From Nocardioides sp. S5 (GTDB lineage Bacteria > Actinomycetota > Actinomycetes > Propionibacteriales > Nocardioidaceae): DNA of 64,000 nucleotides. A program made the translations under genes and the position numbers. A model generated the notes under the pieces. That model saw only the letters and a list, made by a program, of their open reading frames with translations. It searched no databases and had not been told where the DNA came from. Positions 17,123-27,619 of this stretch are shown one piece after another (position 1 is the stretch's first letter; every line of letters begins with the position of its first letter). The stretch is taken from positions 744,001-808,000 of the forward strand of contig NZ_CP022296.1 in NCBI RefSeq assembly GCF_017310035.1, written 5' to 3'.

Positions 17123-17628
17123 CAGCCGTCGACCGGGCCGGTGACGAGCGCGGTGGCGATGGCGGCCACGCCCTCGCCGCGTCCGGTGAGGCCCAGGCCG
17201 TCGGTCGTGGTGGCCGAGATGCTGACCGGGGCGCCGACGGCGGCCGTCAGCGCGGCCGCGGCCTCGTCGCGCCGCGGGCCGAGACGCGGGACGTTGCCGA
17301 TGACCTGCACCGAGACGTTGGCCACCTGCCACCCCGCAGCGCGCACCCGGCGGGCCGTCTCGGCGAGCAGCGTCGCCCCCGACGCCCCCGCCCACTCGGG
17401 CTCGGCGGTGCCGAAGTGGGTGCCGAGGTCGCCGATCCCGGCGGCGGAGAAGAGGGCGTCGCAGGCAGCGTGGGCCGCGACGTCGGCGTCGGAGTGGCCC
17501 TCGAGCCCGGCCGGCTCGTCCGGCCACGACAACCCGCCGAGGTGCATGGGGACGCCCTCGACGAGCCGGTGCACGTCGGTGCCGATGCCGACGCGGATGC
17601 CGGTGGGACCAGGGGTGGGGGTGCTCAC
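17122..17628 (-). CDS. ispF: 2-C-methyl-D-erythritol 2,4-cyclodiphosphate synthase
   Basis: 168 residues, the usual IspF length. The enzyme cyclises CDP-ME 2-phosphate to MEcPP with release of CMP. Metal ligands are visible in [14 protein letters not shown] (D and H) and [31 protein letters not shown], and the trimer-lining [17 protein letters not shown] closes the protein. First gene of the ispF-ispD operon; CATGAT stands six bases before its GTG. IspE, the intermediate step, is not in the window. Confidence 0.95.
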   Translation of the reverse strand: MSTPTPGPTGIRVGIGTDVHRLVEGVPMHLGGLSWPDEPAGLEGHSDADVAAHAACDALFSAAGIGDLGTHFGTAEPEWAGASGATLLAETARRVRAAGWQVANVSVQVIGNVPRLGPRRDEAAAALTAAVGAPVSISATTTDGLGLTGRGEGVAAIATALVTGPVDG

Positions 17629-17665
17629 GTCGGCATCATGCCCTGCGGGGCGTCACAATGGTCCG

Positions 17666-19183
17666 GTGACCACACGTCGTCCGCCCTGGGTGCTGGCCGG
17701 AGTCCTCGCAGGGCTCGCCGGACTGGCGACCAGCTATGCCACCGCGATGGTCCTGACCATCCGCGAGTCACCGGTGGTGGCGGTCGCCGAGCTCGTCATC
17801 AAGCTCGCCCCGGGAGCGGTCGCCGAGCGGGCGATCGCGATCCTCGGCACGGCCGACAAGCCGGCGCTCGTCGTGGGCATCCTCGTGCTGCTGCTGGCGT
17901 GCTTCGCCTGGGCCGGGTCGATGGCCCGCGGCTCGTGGTGGCGACCCGTGCTCGTGTGGGTGGCGCTCGCCGGGGTCGGCCTCGGTGCGGTGATGGCGCA
18001 GCGCAACGCCGGTGTGGTCGACGCGCTCCCGGTGCTGGTCGGGCTGATGACCTGGGTCACCGTGCACTCCGCGCTCGTCGACGCCCTGCGCCGCCAGCAG
18101 CGCCGCCCGGACCTGGAGTCGCACGAGCGGCGCGTCTTCCTCATGGTCGCCGGCGCGATCTCCGTCGCCTCGGTCGGGATCGCGGTCGCGGGCCGCTTCG
18201 TGGGAGCAGGGCGCCGCCACGTCGAGGTGAGCCGCCGGCTGCTGCGCATCCCCGGCGTCACCCGGCGCACGGCTCCCGCGGCGACGTCGCTCGGCGTGGC
18301 GGGCATCGTGCCGTGGCAGACCCCCAACGAGGACTTCTACCAGATCGACACCGCCATCGCGCTGCCCACGATCGAGCCCGACGACTGGTCGCTGCGCATC
18401 CACGGCATGGTCGACCGCGAGCTGGTGCTGAGCTACTCCGAGCTCGTGGCGCGCCGGGTCACCGAGTCGTGGATCACGCTCAACTGCGTGAGCAACGAGG
18501 TCGGCGGCGGGCTCGTCGGCAACGCCCGCTGGAGCGGCGTACGCCTCGCGGACCTGCTCGCCGAGGTCGGCGTGGACGCGGGCGCCGACTGCGTGCTGCA
18601 GACCTCCCAGGACGGGTGGACGTGCGCCACCCCGCTCGAGGTGCTGACCGACGACCGCGACGCGATGCTGGCGGTGGCGATGAACGGCCGCCCGCTCCCC
18701 ATCGAGCACGGCTTCCCGGTGCGCACCATCGTGCCGGGACTCTACGGCTACGTCTCGGCGACGAAGTGGGTCGTGGACCTCGAGGTGAGCACGTTCGCGG
18801 AGTCCATGGGCTACTGGACCGACAAGGGCTGGTCGGCGCTCGGACCGGTCAAGATCGCCTCGCGCATCGACGTGCCGCGCTCCGGCGACGACGTCGCGGC
18901 CGGCGACGTCACCTTCGGTGGCGTCGCCTGGCACCAGCACACCGGCATCGAGGCGGTCGAGGTGCAGGTCGACGGCGGCGCGTGGGAGCGCGCGGAGCTC
19001 GGCGAGGTGCCGTCGGTCGACACGTGGGTGCAGTGGGCGGTCACGCTCGACGTCCCCGAGGGCGACCACGAGGTGCGCGTGCGCGCGACCGGCCTCGACG
19101 GCGAGACGCAGACCAGCGTGCTGCGCGCCCCGGACCCGGACGGTGCGACCGGGCTGCACACGATCGAGTTCAGCGCGGGCTGA
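17666..19183 (+). CDS. Molybdopterin-dependent oxidoreductase, sulfite-oxidase fold
   Basis: 505 residues. Residues 1-190 are a membrane module with about five helices; then follows a sulfite-oxidase-fold molybdopterin domain (about 215-410), with the molybdenum-binding Cys in WITLNCVSNEVGG and pterin-contact segments TSQDGWTCATPLEV and HGFPVRTIVPGLYGYVSATKWV; a C-terminal Mo-co dimerisation-like beta domain (about 415-505) closes it. This is the widespread actinobacterial type of membrane-anchored SUOX-like protein (YedY-like catalytic domain). The natural substrate is unknown. GTG chosen by CACAAT six bases upstream. It diverges from ispF. Confidence 0.85.
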   Translation: MTTRRPPWVLAGVLAGLAGLATSYATAMVLTIRESPVVAVAELVIKLAPGAVAERAIAILGTADKPALVVGILVLLLACFAWAGSMARGSWWRPVLVWVALAGVGLGAVMAQRNAGVVDALPVLVGLMTWVTVHSALVDALRRQQRRPDLESHERRVFLMVAGAISVASVGIAVAGRFVGAGRRHVEVSRRLLRIPGVTRRTAPAATSLGVAGIVPWQTPNEDFYQIDTAIALPTIEPDDWSLRIHGMVDRELVLSYSELVARRVTESWITLNCVSNEVGGGLVGNARWSGVRLADLLAEVGVDAGADCVLQTSQDGWTCATPLEVLTDDRDAMLAVAMNGRPLPIEHGFPVRTIVPGLYGYVSATKWVVDLEVSTFAESMGYWTDKGWSALGPVKIASRIDVPRSGDDVAAGDVTFGGVAWHQHTGIEAVEVQVDGGAWERAELGEVPSVDTWVQWAVTLDVPEGDHEVRVRATGLDGETQTSVLRAPDPDGATGLHTIEFSAG

Positions 19184-19188
19184 CCCGG

Positions 19189-20391
19189 CTACGCGTTGCG
19201 GATGACGTACGCCGTCCCGCCGGAGGCCGCGATCCAGAGCCGCTCGAGCTGGGCGCGGTCGTAGACGCGGCGAACCTCGCCGTTGGTGGCGCCCGCCGGG
19301 TCGTTCACGACGACGTCGCCGTCGGCCTCGAAGCCGACCACCACGAGCAGGTGGCCGTTGCTCGCCGAGATCGGGGCGCCGGTGAGCTGACCGCGGCCGA
19401 AGGCGATCGAGATGATGACCGGCACGCCGGCGGCGACCTGGTCCTCGGCCTCGCGCAGGTCGCGCATCCGGGTGACGTAGGAGTCGCCGGCCACCAGCGT
19501 GGCGGCGTACGCGGTGTTGAAGGCCCAGTTGCCGGTGCCGCGGTAGCCGTGGTCGTAGACCATCTTCGCGGTGTGGTCGACGACGGCGTCGGTGTGGCCG
19601 GCGGCGATCCCGCCGGGTCGCGGCGAGATGCCGTAGTAGCCGAGCACCATCGCGGTCGAGGTGGGCGAGCACCACGCCTCGCCGCCGCCGCCCCACTGCG
19701 GGTAGTGGCCCTCGTGGACCATCTGGGAGTAGGTCGGCACGGGCAGGACGGTGCCGGCCGCGGGGCCCGGCTCCGAGGTCGGGCGGGGCGCGGTGGCGTC
19801 GGCCGAGGCGACCGCCCCGACCCGCTCGAGGCCCACTGAGAGGCTCGAGCCGCGCGGGCGCATCAGCGTCACGCGCACCTGCCACGAGGTGACGCCGCCG
19901 GCGGACTGCCAGGTGTCGGCGTTGACCCCGCCGAGGTCGTCGGCCTGCCCCGACCAGGTGCGGCGGGCGACGGGACGGTTGGTGCGGCTCCAGTCGGCGA
20001 CGGTGTCCCAGGTGCCGGTGCGCCCGCTCGCGTCGCGCCCGCGCACCTGGACGCGGACCAGGCTCCGGCCGGGCGTCGTGGCCTCCCAGGACGGGATGAG
20101 CGAGGTGGCGGGAAAGGTCGTCGCAGCCCAGGGCGAGGTCCAGGTCCCGGCCTCGTAGGCGCGACCGGCCACCGTGCGCGGCTTCGGCTCCAGGAGCGAG
20201 ACCTGCCCGCGGCCCATCTTCAGCCCGCGACGCTTGCCGGACTTGAGCTCGGCGTAGCTGCTCCACGAGGTCAGCTGGACCTGAGGGGTCGCGCGCGTGC
20301 GTGCCTCCGTCCGGTCCGTGGCGCCCGCGGGCGGGACCAGTGCGGTGGCGAGGAGCAGGGGAAGGGCGAGGGCGGCGGCACGTCGGAGCAC
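19189..20391 (-). CDS. Secreted C39-like cysteine peptidase family protein
   Basis: About 400 residues. A signal peptide (LRRAAALALPLLLATALVPPAGA) precedes a beta-rich N-terminal half (about 30-215) with repeated WDTVADW / TWQSAGGVTSWQVRVTL strands, then a papain-like C39 fold. The catalytic Cys is in EAWCSPTSTAMVLGYYG, the His in NGHLLVVVGFEADGD and the Asp in VNDPAGATNGEVRR. Such actinobacterial proteins are exported and probably cleave cell-wall or extracellular peptides; no transporter-linked substrate is nearby. The GTG at 20391 is preferred over 20418 because it gives a compact signal peptide. It converges with the molybdoenzyme. Confidence 0.8.
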   Translation of the reverse strand: MLRRAAALALPLLLATALVPPAGATDRTEARTRATPQVQLTSWSSYAELKSGKRRGLKMGRGQVSLLEPKPRTVAGRAYEAGTWTSPWAATTFPATSLIPSWEATTPGRSLVRVQVRGRDASGRTGTWDTVADWSRTNRPVARRTWSGQADDLGGVNADTWQSAGGVTSWQVRVTLMRPRGSSLSVGLERVGAVASADATAPRPTSEPGPAAGTVLPVPTYSQMVHEGHYPQWGGGGEAWCSPTSTAMVLGYYGISPRPGGIAAGHTDAVVDHTAKMVYDHGYRGTGNWAFNTAYAATLVAGDSYVTRMRDLREAEDQVAAGVPVIISIAFGRGQLTGAPISASNGHLLVVVGFEADGDVVVNDPAGATNGEVRRVYDRAQLERLWIAASGGTAYVIRNA

Positions 20392-20505
20392 GCACGACGA
20401 TAACCCGGCTTGACCCACGCGTCACAGGAGTCACACGAATCGTCGTCCGACGGCCGGGGCGGCGACGAAGTCGGGGGATCGACCCCCGCGCCCTAGACTC
20501 GGACG

Positions 20506-21921
20506 GTGACTCTGAGGCTCCACGACACCGCTGCGCGCGAGACGCGCGACTTCGTCCCCCTCGTCCCGGGCCGTGCGGGGATCTACGTCTGTGGTCTCAC
20601 CGTGCAGTCCGAGCCGCACGTCGGCCACGTGCGCTCGGCGGTCAACTTCGACGTGCTGCGCCGCTGGCTCGCAGCGAGCGGCTACGAGGTCGACTTCATC
20701 CGCAACGTCACCGACATCGACGACAAGATCCTGACCAAGTCCGCCGAGCAGGGCGTGCACTGGTACGCCCTCGCCGCCGCGATGAAGCGCGAGCTCGACA
20801 AGGCCCTGGCTGCGATCAACGTGATGCCGCCGACCTACGAGCCGGGCGCCACCGGGCACGTCCCGGAGATCGTGGAGCTCGTCGAGCAGCTCATCTCCCG
20901 CGGCCACGCCTACGCCGCCGAGGACGGCAGCGGCGACGTCTACTTCGACGTCCGCAGCTGGTCGGCGTACGGCGAGCTGACGCGGCAGAAGGTCGAGGAC
21001 ATGGAGCCCGCCGGCGACGCCGACCCGCGCGGCAAGCGCGACCCCCGCGACTTCGCCCTGTGGAAGGGCCACAAGAAGGAGAGCGAACCCGCGAGCGCCG
21101 CGTGGCCCTCCCCGTGGGGGCCCGGTCGGCCCGGGTGGCACATCGAGTGCTCGGCGATGGCCGGCAAGTACCTCGGCCCCGCCTTCGACATCCACGGGGG
21201 CGGCGTCGACCTGCGCTTCCCGCACCACGAGAACGAGCAGGCCCAGTCCCGCGCCGCCGGTCGCCCGTTCGCCTCCTACTGGCTGCACAACGCCTGGATC
21301 ACCACGGCCGGGGAGAAGATGAGCAAGTCGCTCGGCAACTCCCTGCTCGTCCCGTCGGTGCTCGAGCGGGTGCGGGGCATCGAGCTGCGCTACTACATGG
21401 TGGCCGCCCACTACCGCAGCCACGTGGAGTTCAGCTTCGAGGCCCTCGACGAGGCCGCCAAGGGCTTCCGCCGGGTCGAGGACTTCCTCGACCGCGCGGC
21501 GCCGGTCGTGGGCCGGTGGTTCGCGGCCCTGCCGGAGGCGTTCGTGGCAGCGATGGACGACGACCTCGGCACGTCCGCGGCCGTCGCGGTCATCCACGAC
21601 TCCGTGCGCGAGGGCAACCGGCTGCTGGCCGACGGACCCTCGGACGCGCTCGGGCAGAAGTTCGGCGAGGTGATCGCGATGCTCGACGTGCTCGGGCTCA
21701 ACCCGGCCGACGAGGCGTGGGCCACCGGGTCGTCCGACGACCGGCTCACCGAGGTCGTCGACGCGCTGGTGAAGGGGCTGCTCGCCGACCGGGCGGCCGC
21801 GCGCGAGGCGAAGGACTGGTCGCGCGCGGACGCCATCCGAGACCAGATCAAGAGTGCCGGCTTGGAGGTCGAGGACACCCCGACCGGCCCACGGTGGACC
21901 ATCATCCAGGGGAGCGTGTGA
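20506..21921 (+). CDS. cysS: Cysteinyl-tRNA synthetase
   Basis: 471 residues, a class I aminoacyl-tRNA synthetase. The HIGH-type motif is [13 protein letters not shown], zinc-site residues include CGL near residue 28 and [11 protein letters not shown] further on, and the KMSKS loop is [10 protein letters not shown]. The C-terminal anticodon-binding helical domain with [14 protein letters not shown] is complete. It carries no T-box; instead TAGACT (20494-20499) lies six bases before the GTG, so the gene is probably leaderless. Followed after six bases by rlmB as in mycobacteria. The related MshC, a mycothiol enzyme, ends differently and lacks this C-terminal domain, so the call is secure. Confidence 0.95.
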   Translation: MTLRLHDTAARETRDFVPLVPGRAGIYVCGLTVQSEPHVGHVRSAVNFDVLRRWLAASGYEVDFIRNVTDIDDKILTKSAEQGVHWYALAAAMKRELDKALAAINVMPPTYEPGATGHVPEIVELVEQLISRGHAYAAEDGSGDVYFDVRSWSAYGELTRQKVEDMEPAGDADPRGKRDPRDFALWKGHKKESEPASAAWPSPWGPGRPGWHIECSAMAGKYLGPAFDIHGGGVDLRFPHHENEQAQSRAAGRPFASYWLHNAWITTAGEKMSKSLGNSLLVPSVLERVRGIELRYYMVAAHYRSHVEFSFEALDEAAKGFRRVEDFLDRAAPVVGRWFAALPEAFVAAMDDDLGTSAAVAVIHDSVREGNRLLADGPSDALGQKFGEVIAMLDVLGLNPADEAWATGSSDDRLTEVVDALVKGLLADRAAAREAKDWSRADAIRDQIKSAGLEVEDTPTGPRWTIIQGSV

Positions 21922-21927
21922 CCCGTC

Positions 21928-22887
21928 ATGGCAGGTAATTCCAAGCGCAAGGGCGCCATCAAGAAGACCGGCAAGGGCAACCCCACTGCCGGCTCCGGTG
22001 GACGCGTGCGACGGGGCCTCGAGGGCCGCGGCCCGACCCCGAAGGCCAAGGACCGGCCCTACCACCAGGCGCACAAGGCCGCGAAGCGCGCCGAGAAGGC
22101 CAAGGACACCCGCCCGAAGCGGCGTACGTCCTCCGACGCCGAGTGGGCCGCGGGCCGCAACTCGGTTGTCGAGCTGCTGCAGGCCGGCGTGCCGGTCACC
22201 GCGATCTACGTCGCCGAGGGCGCCGAGCGCGACGGCCGGATGCGCGAGGCCTTCAAGCTGGCCGCCGAGCGCGGGCTGACGCTGCTCGAAGTCACCCGCA
22301 ACGAGATGGACCGGATGACCAGCGGCGCCGTGCACCAGGGCCTCGCCGTCCGGCTGCCGAGCTATGACTACGCCCACGCCGACGACCTGCTGGAGCGGGC
22401 CGCCGAGCTCAAGGAGCCGGCGCTGGTCATCGCGCTCGACCAGGTCACCGACCCGCGCAACCTCGGTGCCGTGATCCGCTCGGCCGCCGGCTTCGGCGCG
22501 CACGGCGTGCTCATCCCGGAGCGGCGCGCGGCCGGCATGACCGCGTCGGCCTGGAAGACCAGCGCCGGTGCGGCCGCCCGCATCCCGGTCGCCCAGACCG
22601 TCAACCTCACCCGTCAGCTCAAGGCCTACCAGGACGCCGGCTGCATGGTCGTCGGCCTGGCCGCCGACGGTGACCTGTCGCTGCCCGAGCTTGTCGCACC
22701 CGGCGGACTGGCCGAGGGCCCGCTCGTCGTCGTCGTCGGCTCGGAGGGCAAGGGACTCGGGCGCCTGGTCGCGGAGACCTGCGACCAGATCGTGTCGATC
22801 CCGATGGCGGGCCAGCTGGAGTCGCTCAACGCCGGCGTCGCCGCGTCGGTGGCCCTCTACTCCATCTCGCAGGCCCGCCTGACATGA
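21928..22887 (+). CDS. rlmB: 23S rRNA (guanosine-2'-O-)-methyltransferase, TrmH/RlmB family
   Basis: 319 residues. A basic, disordered N-terminal extension of about 70 residues ([12 protein letters not shown] ... [13 protein letters not shown]) precedes the SpoU substrate-binding domain ([23 protein letters not shown]) and the knotted methyltransferase domain, with motif 1 [21 protein letters not shown], motif 2 [14 protein letters not shown] and motif 3 [21 protein letters not shown]. These methylate a guanosine ribose, most likely in 23S rRNA. Six bases after cysS; its stop overlaps the following phosphoesterase ATG. Confidence 0.92.
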   Translation: MAGNSKRKGAIKKTGKGNPTAGSGGRVRRGLEGRGPTPKAKDRPYHQAHKAAKRAEKAKDTRPKRRTSSDAEWAAGRNSVVELLQAGVPVTAIYVAEGAERDGRMREAFKLAAERGLTLLEVTRNEMDRMTSGAVHQGLAVRLPSYDYAHADDLLERAAELKEPALVIALDQVTDPRNLGAVIRSAAGFGAHGVLIPERRAAGMTASAWKTSAGAAARIPVAQTVNLTRQLKAYQDAGCMVVGLAADGDLSLPELVAPGGLAEGPLVVVVGSEGKGLGRLVAETCDQIVSIPMAGQLESLNAGVAASVALYSISQARLT

Positions 22888-24389
22888 CAGCCGCCCGTCG
22901 GCTGCTGGTCGGCGTCGCGCTGGCCGGCCTGAGCGTGACGCTCGGGCTGGCAGTCGCGGTCTCGCTGTTCCTGACCAGCAGCCGCACGGTGGTGCTGGTC
23001 GGCCACGACACCGTCGTACGTCCCACGCTGGGCGGCGACGCGGTGGTGCAGACCGGACCTCTGCTGCCGGACCTCCGCTTCCGCGACATCGGCCCGGTCG
23101 GCGTCACGCTGGCCCTCGGCAAGACCGAGGTCGGCTCGATCGAGCAGCTGGTCGAGCGCTACGCCCTCATCGCCGGCGACCCGACCGCGCCGATCGACAA
23201 GGTCCGCTCGGTCGTGGTCGACATGGCGGTGAGCGCCGCGTTGCGCGGCGTCGCGGTCGGCCTGCTCCCCGTGGCGGTGTTCCTGCTGCTGGGACGGCAC
23301 CGTCGCGGTGAGCTCTTCCGCGGCCTGCGGACGCGTCAGGGGGCCTTCGCCGGAGTCCTGCTCCTGGCCCTGCCGGTGCTGGTGTGGCAGCCGTGGGAGT
23401 CGCGCGAGCGGACCCAGGAGGAGCAGGGGGAGTGGCAGACGCTCGCCGAGCTCGCCGGACCCGACGTGCTGCTGCCCGAGGAGGTCCGAGCGATCGAGGT
23501 GCGCACCGGCCCGGTCACCACCCAGTCCAAGCGTCTGGTGCTGAGCGCCATCGACACCTACGACCGCAGCAAGGAGTTCTACTCCACCGCCGCCGAGGGT
23601 GCCGCCGACCTCGACCTGCGGGCCGCCGAGGAGGGCGAGACCGTCGCGCTCCTGGTGAGCGACCGCCACGACAACATCGGCATGGACCGCGTCGCCCGCG
23701 CGATCGGCGACCGGGTCGGCGCCACCGTGGTGCTCGACGCCGGCGACGACACGTCCACCGGTGCTCCTTGGGAGGCCTTCAGCCTGGACTCGCTCACCGC
23801 CGCCTTCGAGGACTGGGAGCGCTTCGCGGTCGCGGGCAACCACGACCACGGCACCTTCGTCAGCACCTACCTCGCCGACCAGGGCTGGACGATGCTCGAC
23901 GGCGAGGTCGTCGACGCCCCGTGGGGCGGCACCCTGCTCGGGGTCGACGACCCGCGCAGCAGCGGGCTGGGCAACTGGCGCGACGAGTCCGGCCTGAGCT
24001 TCGCCGAGATGGGCGACCGACTGGCCGACGCCGCGTGCGCGGCCGCCGAGGACGGCGAGCGGGTCAGCACGGTGCTCGTCCACGACGCCAACCTCGGCGA
24101 CGAGGCACTCGATCGCGGGTGCGTGGACCTCGTCGTCGGCGGGCACACGCACGTGCAGGCCGGTCCGGACCCGGTCGTCGGCGACGACGGCGCCATCGGC
24201 TACACCTGGACCAACGGCACCACCGGCGGGGCGGCGTACGCCATCGCGCTGGGCAGCAAGCCGCGCCGCGACGCCGACGTCAGCCTCATCACCTACGCCG
24301 ACGGGCGCCCGATCGGCCTCCAGTGGGTGCGGCTGCGCACCGACGGGGCGTGGGTGGTCGGCGAGTGGAGCCCGATCGTGCCGGGATGA
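22884..24389 (+). CDS. Membrane-anchored metallophosphoesterase
   Basis: 501 residues. An N-terminal signal anchor ([24 protein letters not shown]) and two further helices near residues 112-130 and 150-165 precede a calcineurin-like phosphoesterase domain (about 235-490) that should lie outside the cell. Metal-site motifs are visible: [11 protein letters not shown] (D-x-H), VLDAGDDT (GD), [12 protein letters not shown] (GNHD) and [10 protein letters not shown] (GHTH). The substrate is unknown; candidates are extracellular nucleotides or wall phosphoesters. The ATG overlaps the rlmB stop (ATGA), so the gene is expressed with cysS-rlmB. Confidence 0.85.
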   Translation: MTAARRLLVGVALAGLSVTLGLAVAVSLFLTSSRTVVLVGHDTVVRPTLGGDAVVQTGPLLPDLRFRDIGPVGVTLALGKTEVGSIEQLVERYALIAGDPTAPIDKVRSVVVDMAVSAALRGVAVGLLPVAVFLLLGRHRRGELFRGLRTRQGAFAGVLLLALPVLVWQPWESRERTQEEQGEWQTLAELAGPDVLLPEEVRAIEVRTGPVTTQSKRLVLSAIDTYDRSKEFYSTAAEGAADLDLRAAEEGETVALLVSDRHDNIGMDRVARAIGDRVGATVVLDAGDDTSTGAPWEAFSLDSLTAAFEDWERFAVAGNHDHGTFVSTYLADQGWTMLDGEVVDAPWGGTLLGVDDPRSSGLGNWRDESGLSFAEMGDRLADAACAAAEDGERVSTVLVHDANLGDEALDRGCVDLVVGGHTHVQAGPDPVVGDDGAIGYTWTNGTTGGAAYAIALGSKPRRDADVSLITYADGRPIGLQWVRLRTDGAWVVGEWSPIVPG

Positions 24390-24407
24390 GGGTCGCGGGT
24401 GTGAGCC

Positions 24408-25616
24408 TCACTCCTCGCCGGTGATCGCCTCGTCCGGCTTGGTGGTGAGGAAGCGCTCGATGTAGTCGCGAGCCGTCTCGTGGATGTCGACCTCCTGGCC
24501 GCGCTGCTCGGAGAGGTACCACCGGTGCTCGAGGATCTCGTGGAAGATCTCGGCCGGCTCGAGCTTGCCGGTCGCGTCGGGCGGGATCAGCGCCATGATC
24601 GGCTCGAAGATCCGGTGCATCCACTTGCTGGCGACCAGGTGCCGGTCCTCGCGGCCGAGGTCGTGGTGGGCGGTGAAGGAGGCGATGTCGTTCAGCAGGC
24701 GCCGGGCCTGGTTGTCCTCCACGGTCATGCCTGTCAGCGCCTGGATCTCGCGGGTGTGGTGGCCGAGGTCGACGACCTTGGGCTGGATGCGGATCGTGTC
24801 GCCCCCGAGGTCGGTGACGATGTCGAGCTCGTCGACGTCGAAGCCGAGGTCGTTGAGCCGCTCCACGCGCCGCTCGATGCGCCACATCTCGTCGGCACGG
24901 AACTCCTCGAGGCCGGTGAGCTCGCCCCAGAGCGCCTCGTAGCGGGTGCGGAGGAGCTCGATGATGCTGAAGCCGTCGATGGGCTGCTGGACCGCACCGC
25001 TGGCGCTGAGGTCCATCAGCTCGGCGAAGATGTTCTCGCAGCCCACGGTGATGTCGTAGTCGCGCATCCGGTCGCTCACCTCCTCGTGCAGCTCGCCGGT
25101 CTCGGCGTCGACGAGGTAGGCCGCGAACTCACCGGCGTTGCGGCGGAACAGCACGTTGGACAGCGACACGTCACCCCAGTAGAAGCCCGCGAGGTGCAGG
25201 CGCACCAGCAGGACGACGATCGCGTCGATGAGGGTCGGCACGTGCTCGGCGGTCATCCCGCGGCTGAAGAGGCTGCGGTAGGGCAGGGAGAACTGCAGGT
25301 GGCGGGTGATCAGCGCGGCGGGGAGCTCCTCGCCGTGGGTGTCCTCACGGCCCGTGATGACTCCCTGGGGGACGACGGCGGGCAGCCCGAGACGCTGGAG
25401 GTCACGCAGCATGCGGTACTCGCGGAAGGCGATGTCGTCCTGCGTCTCCTTGACCGCGTAGACCTGGTCGCGCAGGCGCACGATGCGGACGACGTGGCGC
25501 GACAGGCCACGGGGGAGAGGCACCACGACGTCGTCCGGCCACTCCTCGAGCGGGGTGTCCCACGGCAGGCCGAGGATGGCCGGGTCGGGCCGGCTGGCGA
25601 CGATCCGCATGGCCAT
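24408..25616 (-). CDS. DUF4032 protein with LPS-kinase-like N-terminal domain
   Basis: 402 residues. The N-terminal 200 residues look like a protein-kinase-fold small-molecule kinase: a Lys in VYAVKETQDD, a Glu in FREYRMLRDL, and a catalytic-loop-like GFYWGDVSLSNVLFRR followed by AYLVDAETGE in place of the HxDxxxxN and DFG motifs. The C-terminal half (about 220-395) is the DUF4032 region (TGMTVEDNQARRLLNDIASF; KWMHRIFEPIMALIP). The function of this actinobacterial family is not established. TAGCGT six bases upstream of the ATG indicates a leaderless gene. Confidence 0.8.
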   Translation of the reverse strand: MAMRIVASRPDPAILGLPWDTPLEEWPDDVVVPLPRGLSRHVVRIVRLRDQVYAVKETQDDIAFREYRMLRDLQRLGLPAVVPQGVITGREDTHGEELPAALITRHLQFSLPYRSLFSRGMTAEHVPTLIDAIVVLLVRLHLAGFYWGDVSLSNVLFRRNAGEFAAYLVDAETGELHEEVSDRMRDYDITVGCENIFAELMDLSASGAVQQPIDGFSIIELLRTRYEALWGELTGLEEFRADEMWRIERRVERLNDLGFDVDELDIVTDLGGDTIRIQPKVVDLGHHTREIQALTGMTVEDNQARRLLNDIASFTAHHDLGREDRHLVASKWMHRIFEPIMALIPPDATGKLEPAEIFHEILEHRWYLSEQRGQEVDIHETARDYIERFLTTKPDEAITGEE

Positions 25617-25625
25617 GGGGGAACG

Positions 25626-27455
25626 CTACTCCGTGTCGAGGGCCCACACGTCGCACCGCGGGCCGTCCGCTCCGGGCACCTGCGTGCCGTCCGGTCCGGG
25701 CACGAGGTCCGTCCCGCCCGGCTCGGAGCCGAAGAGGTGCCGTGAGGCGGTGACGGGGAGCGAGAACGCGGCCCCGGCGGCCCGGCGTGCGACGACGAGC
25801 ACCGAGCCGTCCGGGTGCTCGCGCAGGTGGGCGATGGTGTCCGCGTCGACGTGGGCCCAGCGCAGCCCGCCGCGGCGCAGCGCCGGGTGCTCACGCCGCA
25901 GCCGCGCCAGGTCGGCGTACGTCGCGAGGGTGCGGGTGTCCCACTCGTCGCGGCGGTGCCACGGCATCGGGCGTCGCGAGTCCTCGCCGTTGACGCCTTC
26001 GAGCCCGAGCTCGTCGCCGGCGAAGACCATCGGGACGCCGGGCAGGGTGAACTGCAGGCCCGCGGCCACGCGGTGCGCGGCCGCGTCGCCACCGACGACG
26101 GTGCGGATGCGGGCGGAGTCGTGGGAGCCGAGGATGTTCCAGCTCGCGGCGGTCGCGCGCCAGCCGAGCGTGCCCTGCCAGGCGCGGAAGGTCTCGACGA
26201 CCGAGGCGCCGTCGCGGCGGGCGACGGGGGCCGGGCGGCCGAACGGCCGGGCCGGGGAGGACGGGTCACGCAGCCACGACCAGACCGGCCAGGAGAACCC
26301 GGAGTAGTTCATCGTGCCGTGCCAGCCGTCGCCGTCGACGTCGCCGGTCGCGTCGTGGTTGTGCTCGCCGATGACCCACGGGTCCGGGCGCAGCGCCTCG
26401 GCCGTCCCGCGCACCGCTCGCGCCACCTCGTGGGCCACGTCGGTGGCGCCGAGCCGGCCGGTCATGTTGGCCACGTCGATGCGCCAGCCGTCGACGTCGT
26501 AGGGAGGGCGCAGCCACCGGCCCACCACCGAGTCCGGGCCCTCGACCATGGCGTGGCGCACGTCGCGGTTGGCGTGGTTGATCTTGGGCAGGGTGCCGTG
26601 GCCCATCCAGCAGGCATAGGAGCCGTCGTCGTCGAAGTAGTAGAACGACCGGTGCGGGTCGTCGGGGTCGTCGGCCGCGGAGAGGAACCACTCGTGGGTG
26701 TCGCCGGTGTGGTTGGTGGTGAGGTCGCCCAGGATCCGCCAGCCGCGCGCGTGCACCGCGGCGCTGAGCCGGGCGTACGCCTCGTCGCCGCCGAGCAGCG
26801 GGTCGACCTCGGTGAAGGTGGTGGCGTTGTAGCGGTGGTTGCTCTCGCCGGGGAACACCGGGGTCGTGTAGACGACGTCGGCGCCGACGTCGGCGACGTG
26901 GTCGAGGTGCTCGGTGATGCCGTCGAGGTCGCCGCCGAAGAGCTGCATGGGGGTGCGCGGGTCGTCCGGCTCGAAGGCGACCTCGTCGTCCCACTCGGCC
27001 GCCAGCGCCCAGTCGGGGACCTCGCGCCCATCGGCGGCCGCCGAGCGTGCGAACCGGTCGGGGAAGACCTGGTAGACGACCGCGTCGCGACCCCAGTCCG
27101 GCGCCTCGGGGAAGGCGGTGAGGCGGAAGTCGGCGAAGTCGGGGAGGTCGTGACCGACCAGGCCGGCCCCGGTGAGCCACTCCTGCTCCTCGCCCCGCAC
27201 GAGCAGGAAGCGGTAGTGCGTGACAGGGTTGTGCACCGGCAACCGGGCCTCCCACCAGACCACGTCGCCGCTGGTGGCGTAGGTGGTCGCGTGGAAGACG
27301 GGCTCGGCGTCGTACGTCGTGCGCAGCCAGATCGCGTCCACCGGGTCGCCCGCACTCGTGCGCACCCGCACCGTGACCGTGTCGCCCAGGGCCGGCGTCT
27401 CGTCGGAGACGTAGAGGGGCGAGCCGTCGTGGTGGGGGTGGTGGAGGAGGCTCAC
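25626..27455 (-). CDS. GH13 alpha-glucosidase / maltodextrin-active glycoside hydrolase
   Basis: About 609 residues. An N-terminal beta-sandwich (about 1-115, CBM34-like: VTVRVRTSAGDPVDAIWLR) precedes the GH13 (beta/alpha)8 barrel. Catalytic motifs are clear: YTTPVFPGESNHRYN, the nucleophile Asp in GWRIDVANMTG, the acid Glu in WVIGEHNHDATGD, and the transition-state Asp in ILGSHDSARI. The combination resembles neopullulanase / maltogenic amylase / cyclomaltodextrinase enzymes that cut maltooligosaccharides in the cytoplasm; no signal peptide is seen. The start is uncertain: GTG at 27455 (GAGGAT seven bases upstream) or ATG at 27464. Nearby trehalose genes may share the glucan pool, but this is only an inference. 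Confidence 0.88.
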   Translation of the reverse strand: MSLLHHPHHDGSPLYVSDETPALGDTVTVRVRTSAGDPVDAIWLRTTYDAEPVFHATTYATSGDVVWWEARLPVHNPVTHYRFLLVRGEEQEWLTGAGLVGHDLPDFADFRLTAFPEAPDWGRDAVVYQVFPDRFARSAAADGREVPDWALAAEWDDEVAFEPDDPRTPMQLFGGDLDGITEHLDHVADVGADVVYTTPVFPGESNHRYNATTFTEVDPLLGGDEAYARLSAAVHARGWRILGDLTTNHTGDTHEWFLSAADDPDDPHRSFYYFDDDGSYACWMGHGTLPKINHANRDVRHAMVEGPDSVVGRWLRPPYDVDGWRIDVANMTGRLGATDVAHEVARAVRGTAEALRPDPWVIGEHNHDATGDVDGDGWHGTMNYSGFSWPVWSWLRDPSSPARPFGRPAPVARRDGASVVETFRAWQGTLGWRATAASWNILGSHDSARIRTVVGGDAAAHRVAAGLQFTLPGVPMVFAGDELGLEGVNGEDSRRPMPWHRRDEWDTRTLATYADLARLRREHPALRRGGLRWAHVDADTIAHLREHPDGSVLVVARRAAGAAFSLPVTASRHLFGSEPGGTDLVPGPDGTQVPGADGPRCDVWALDTE

Positions 27456-27516
27456 GGGGGCCATCCTCTCAGCAGCCGGTCGCTGACTAGGATTGCCGCC
27501 GCGTCCCCGGACGCAC

Positions 27517-27588
27517 GCCGCGTTAGCTCAGGGGTAGAGCACCAATCTTGTAAATTGGGTTGCGAGAGTTCGAATCTCTCACGCGGCT
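27517..27588 (+). tRNA. tRNA-Thr (anticodon TGT)
   Basis: A 72-base cloverleaf. The acceptor stem GCCGCGT pairs perfectly with ACGCGGC; the D stem is GCTC/GAGC; the anticodon stem CCAAT/ATTGG encloses the loop CTTGTAA with anticodon TGT; the T stem GAGAG/CTCTC encloses TTCGAAT; discriminator T. CCA is not encoded. TAGGAT at 27488-27493 is a plausible -10. Reads ACA (and ACG by wobble) codons. Confidence 0.97.
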
Positions 27589-27619
27589 CGCTGTCGGACC
27601 CGCTCCCTACCGTGGAGCC

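Noticed and set aside
20460..20505. A T-box or cysteine-sensing leader for cysS
   Set aside because: The promoter hexamer lies six bases before the start codon, leaving no transcribed leader; the small GGGGG/CCCCC hairpin there is upstream of the promoter.
20431..22503. A 690-codon minus-strand open frame opposite cysS/rlmB
   Set aside because: Antisense to two clear enzymes; high GC leaves few stops in this frame.
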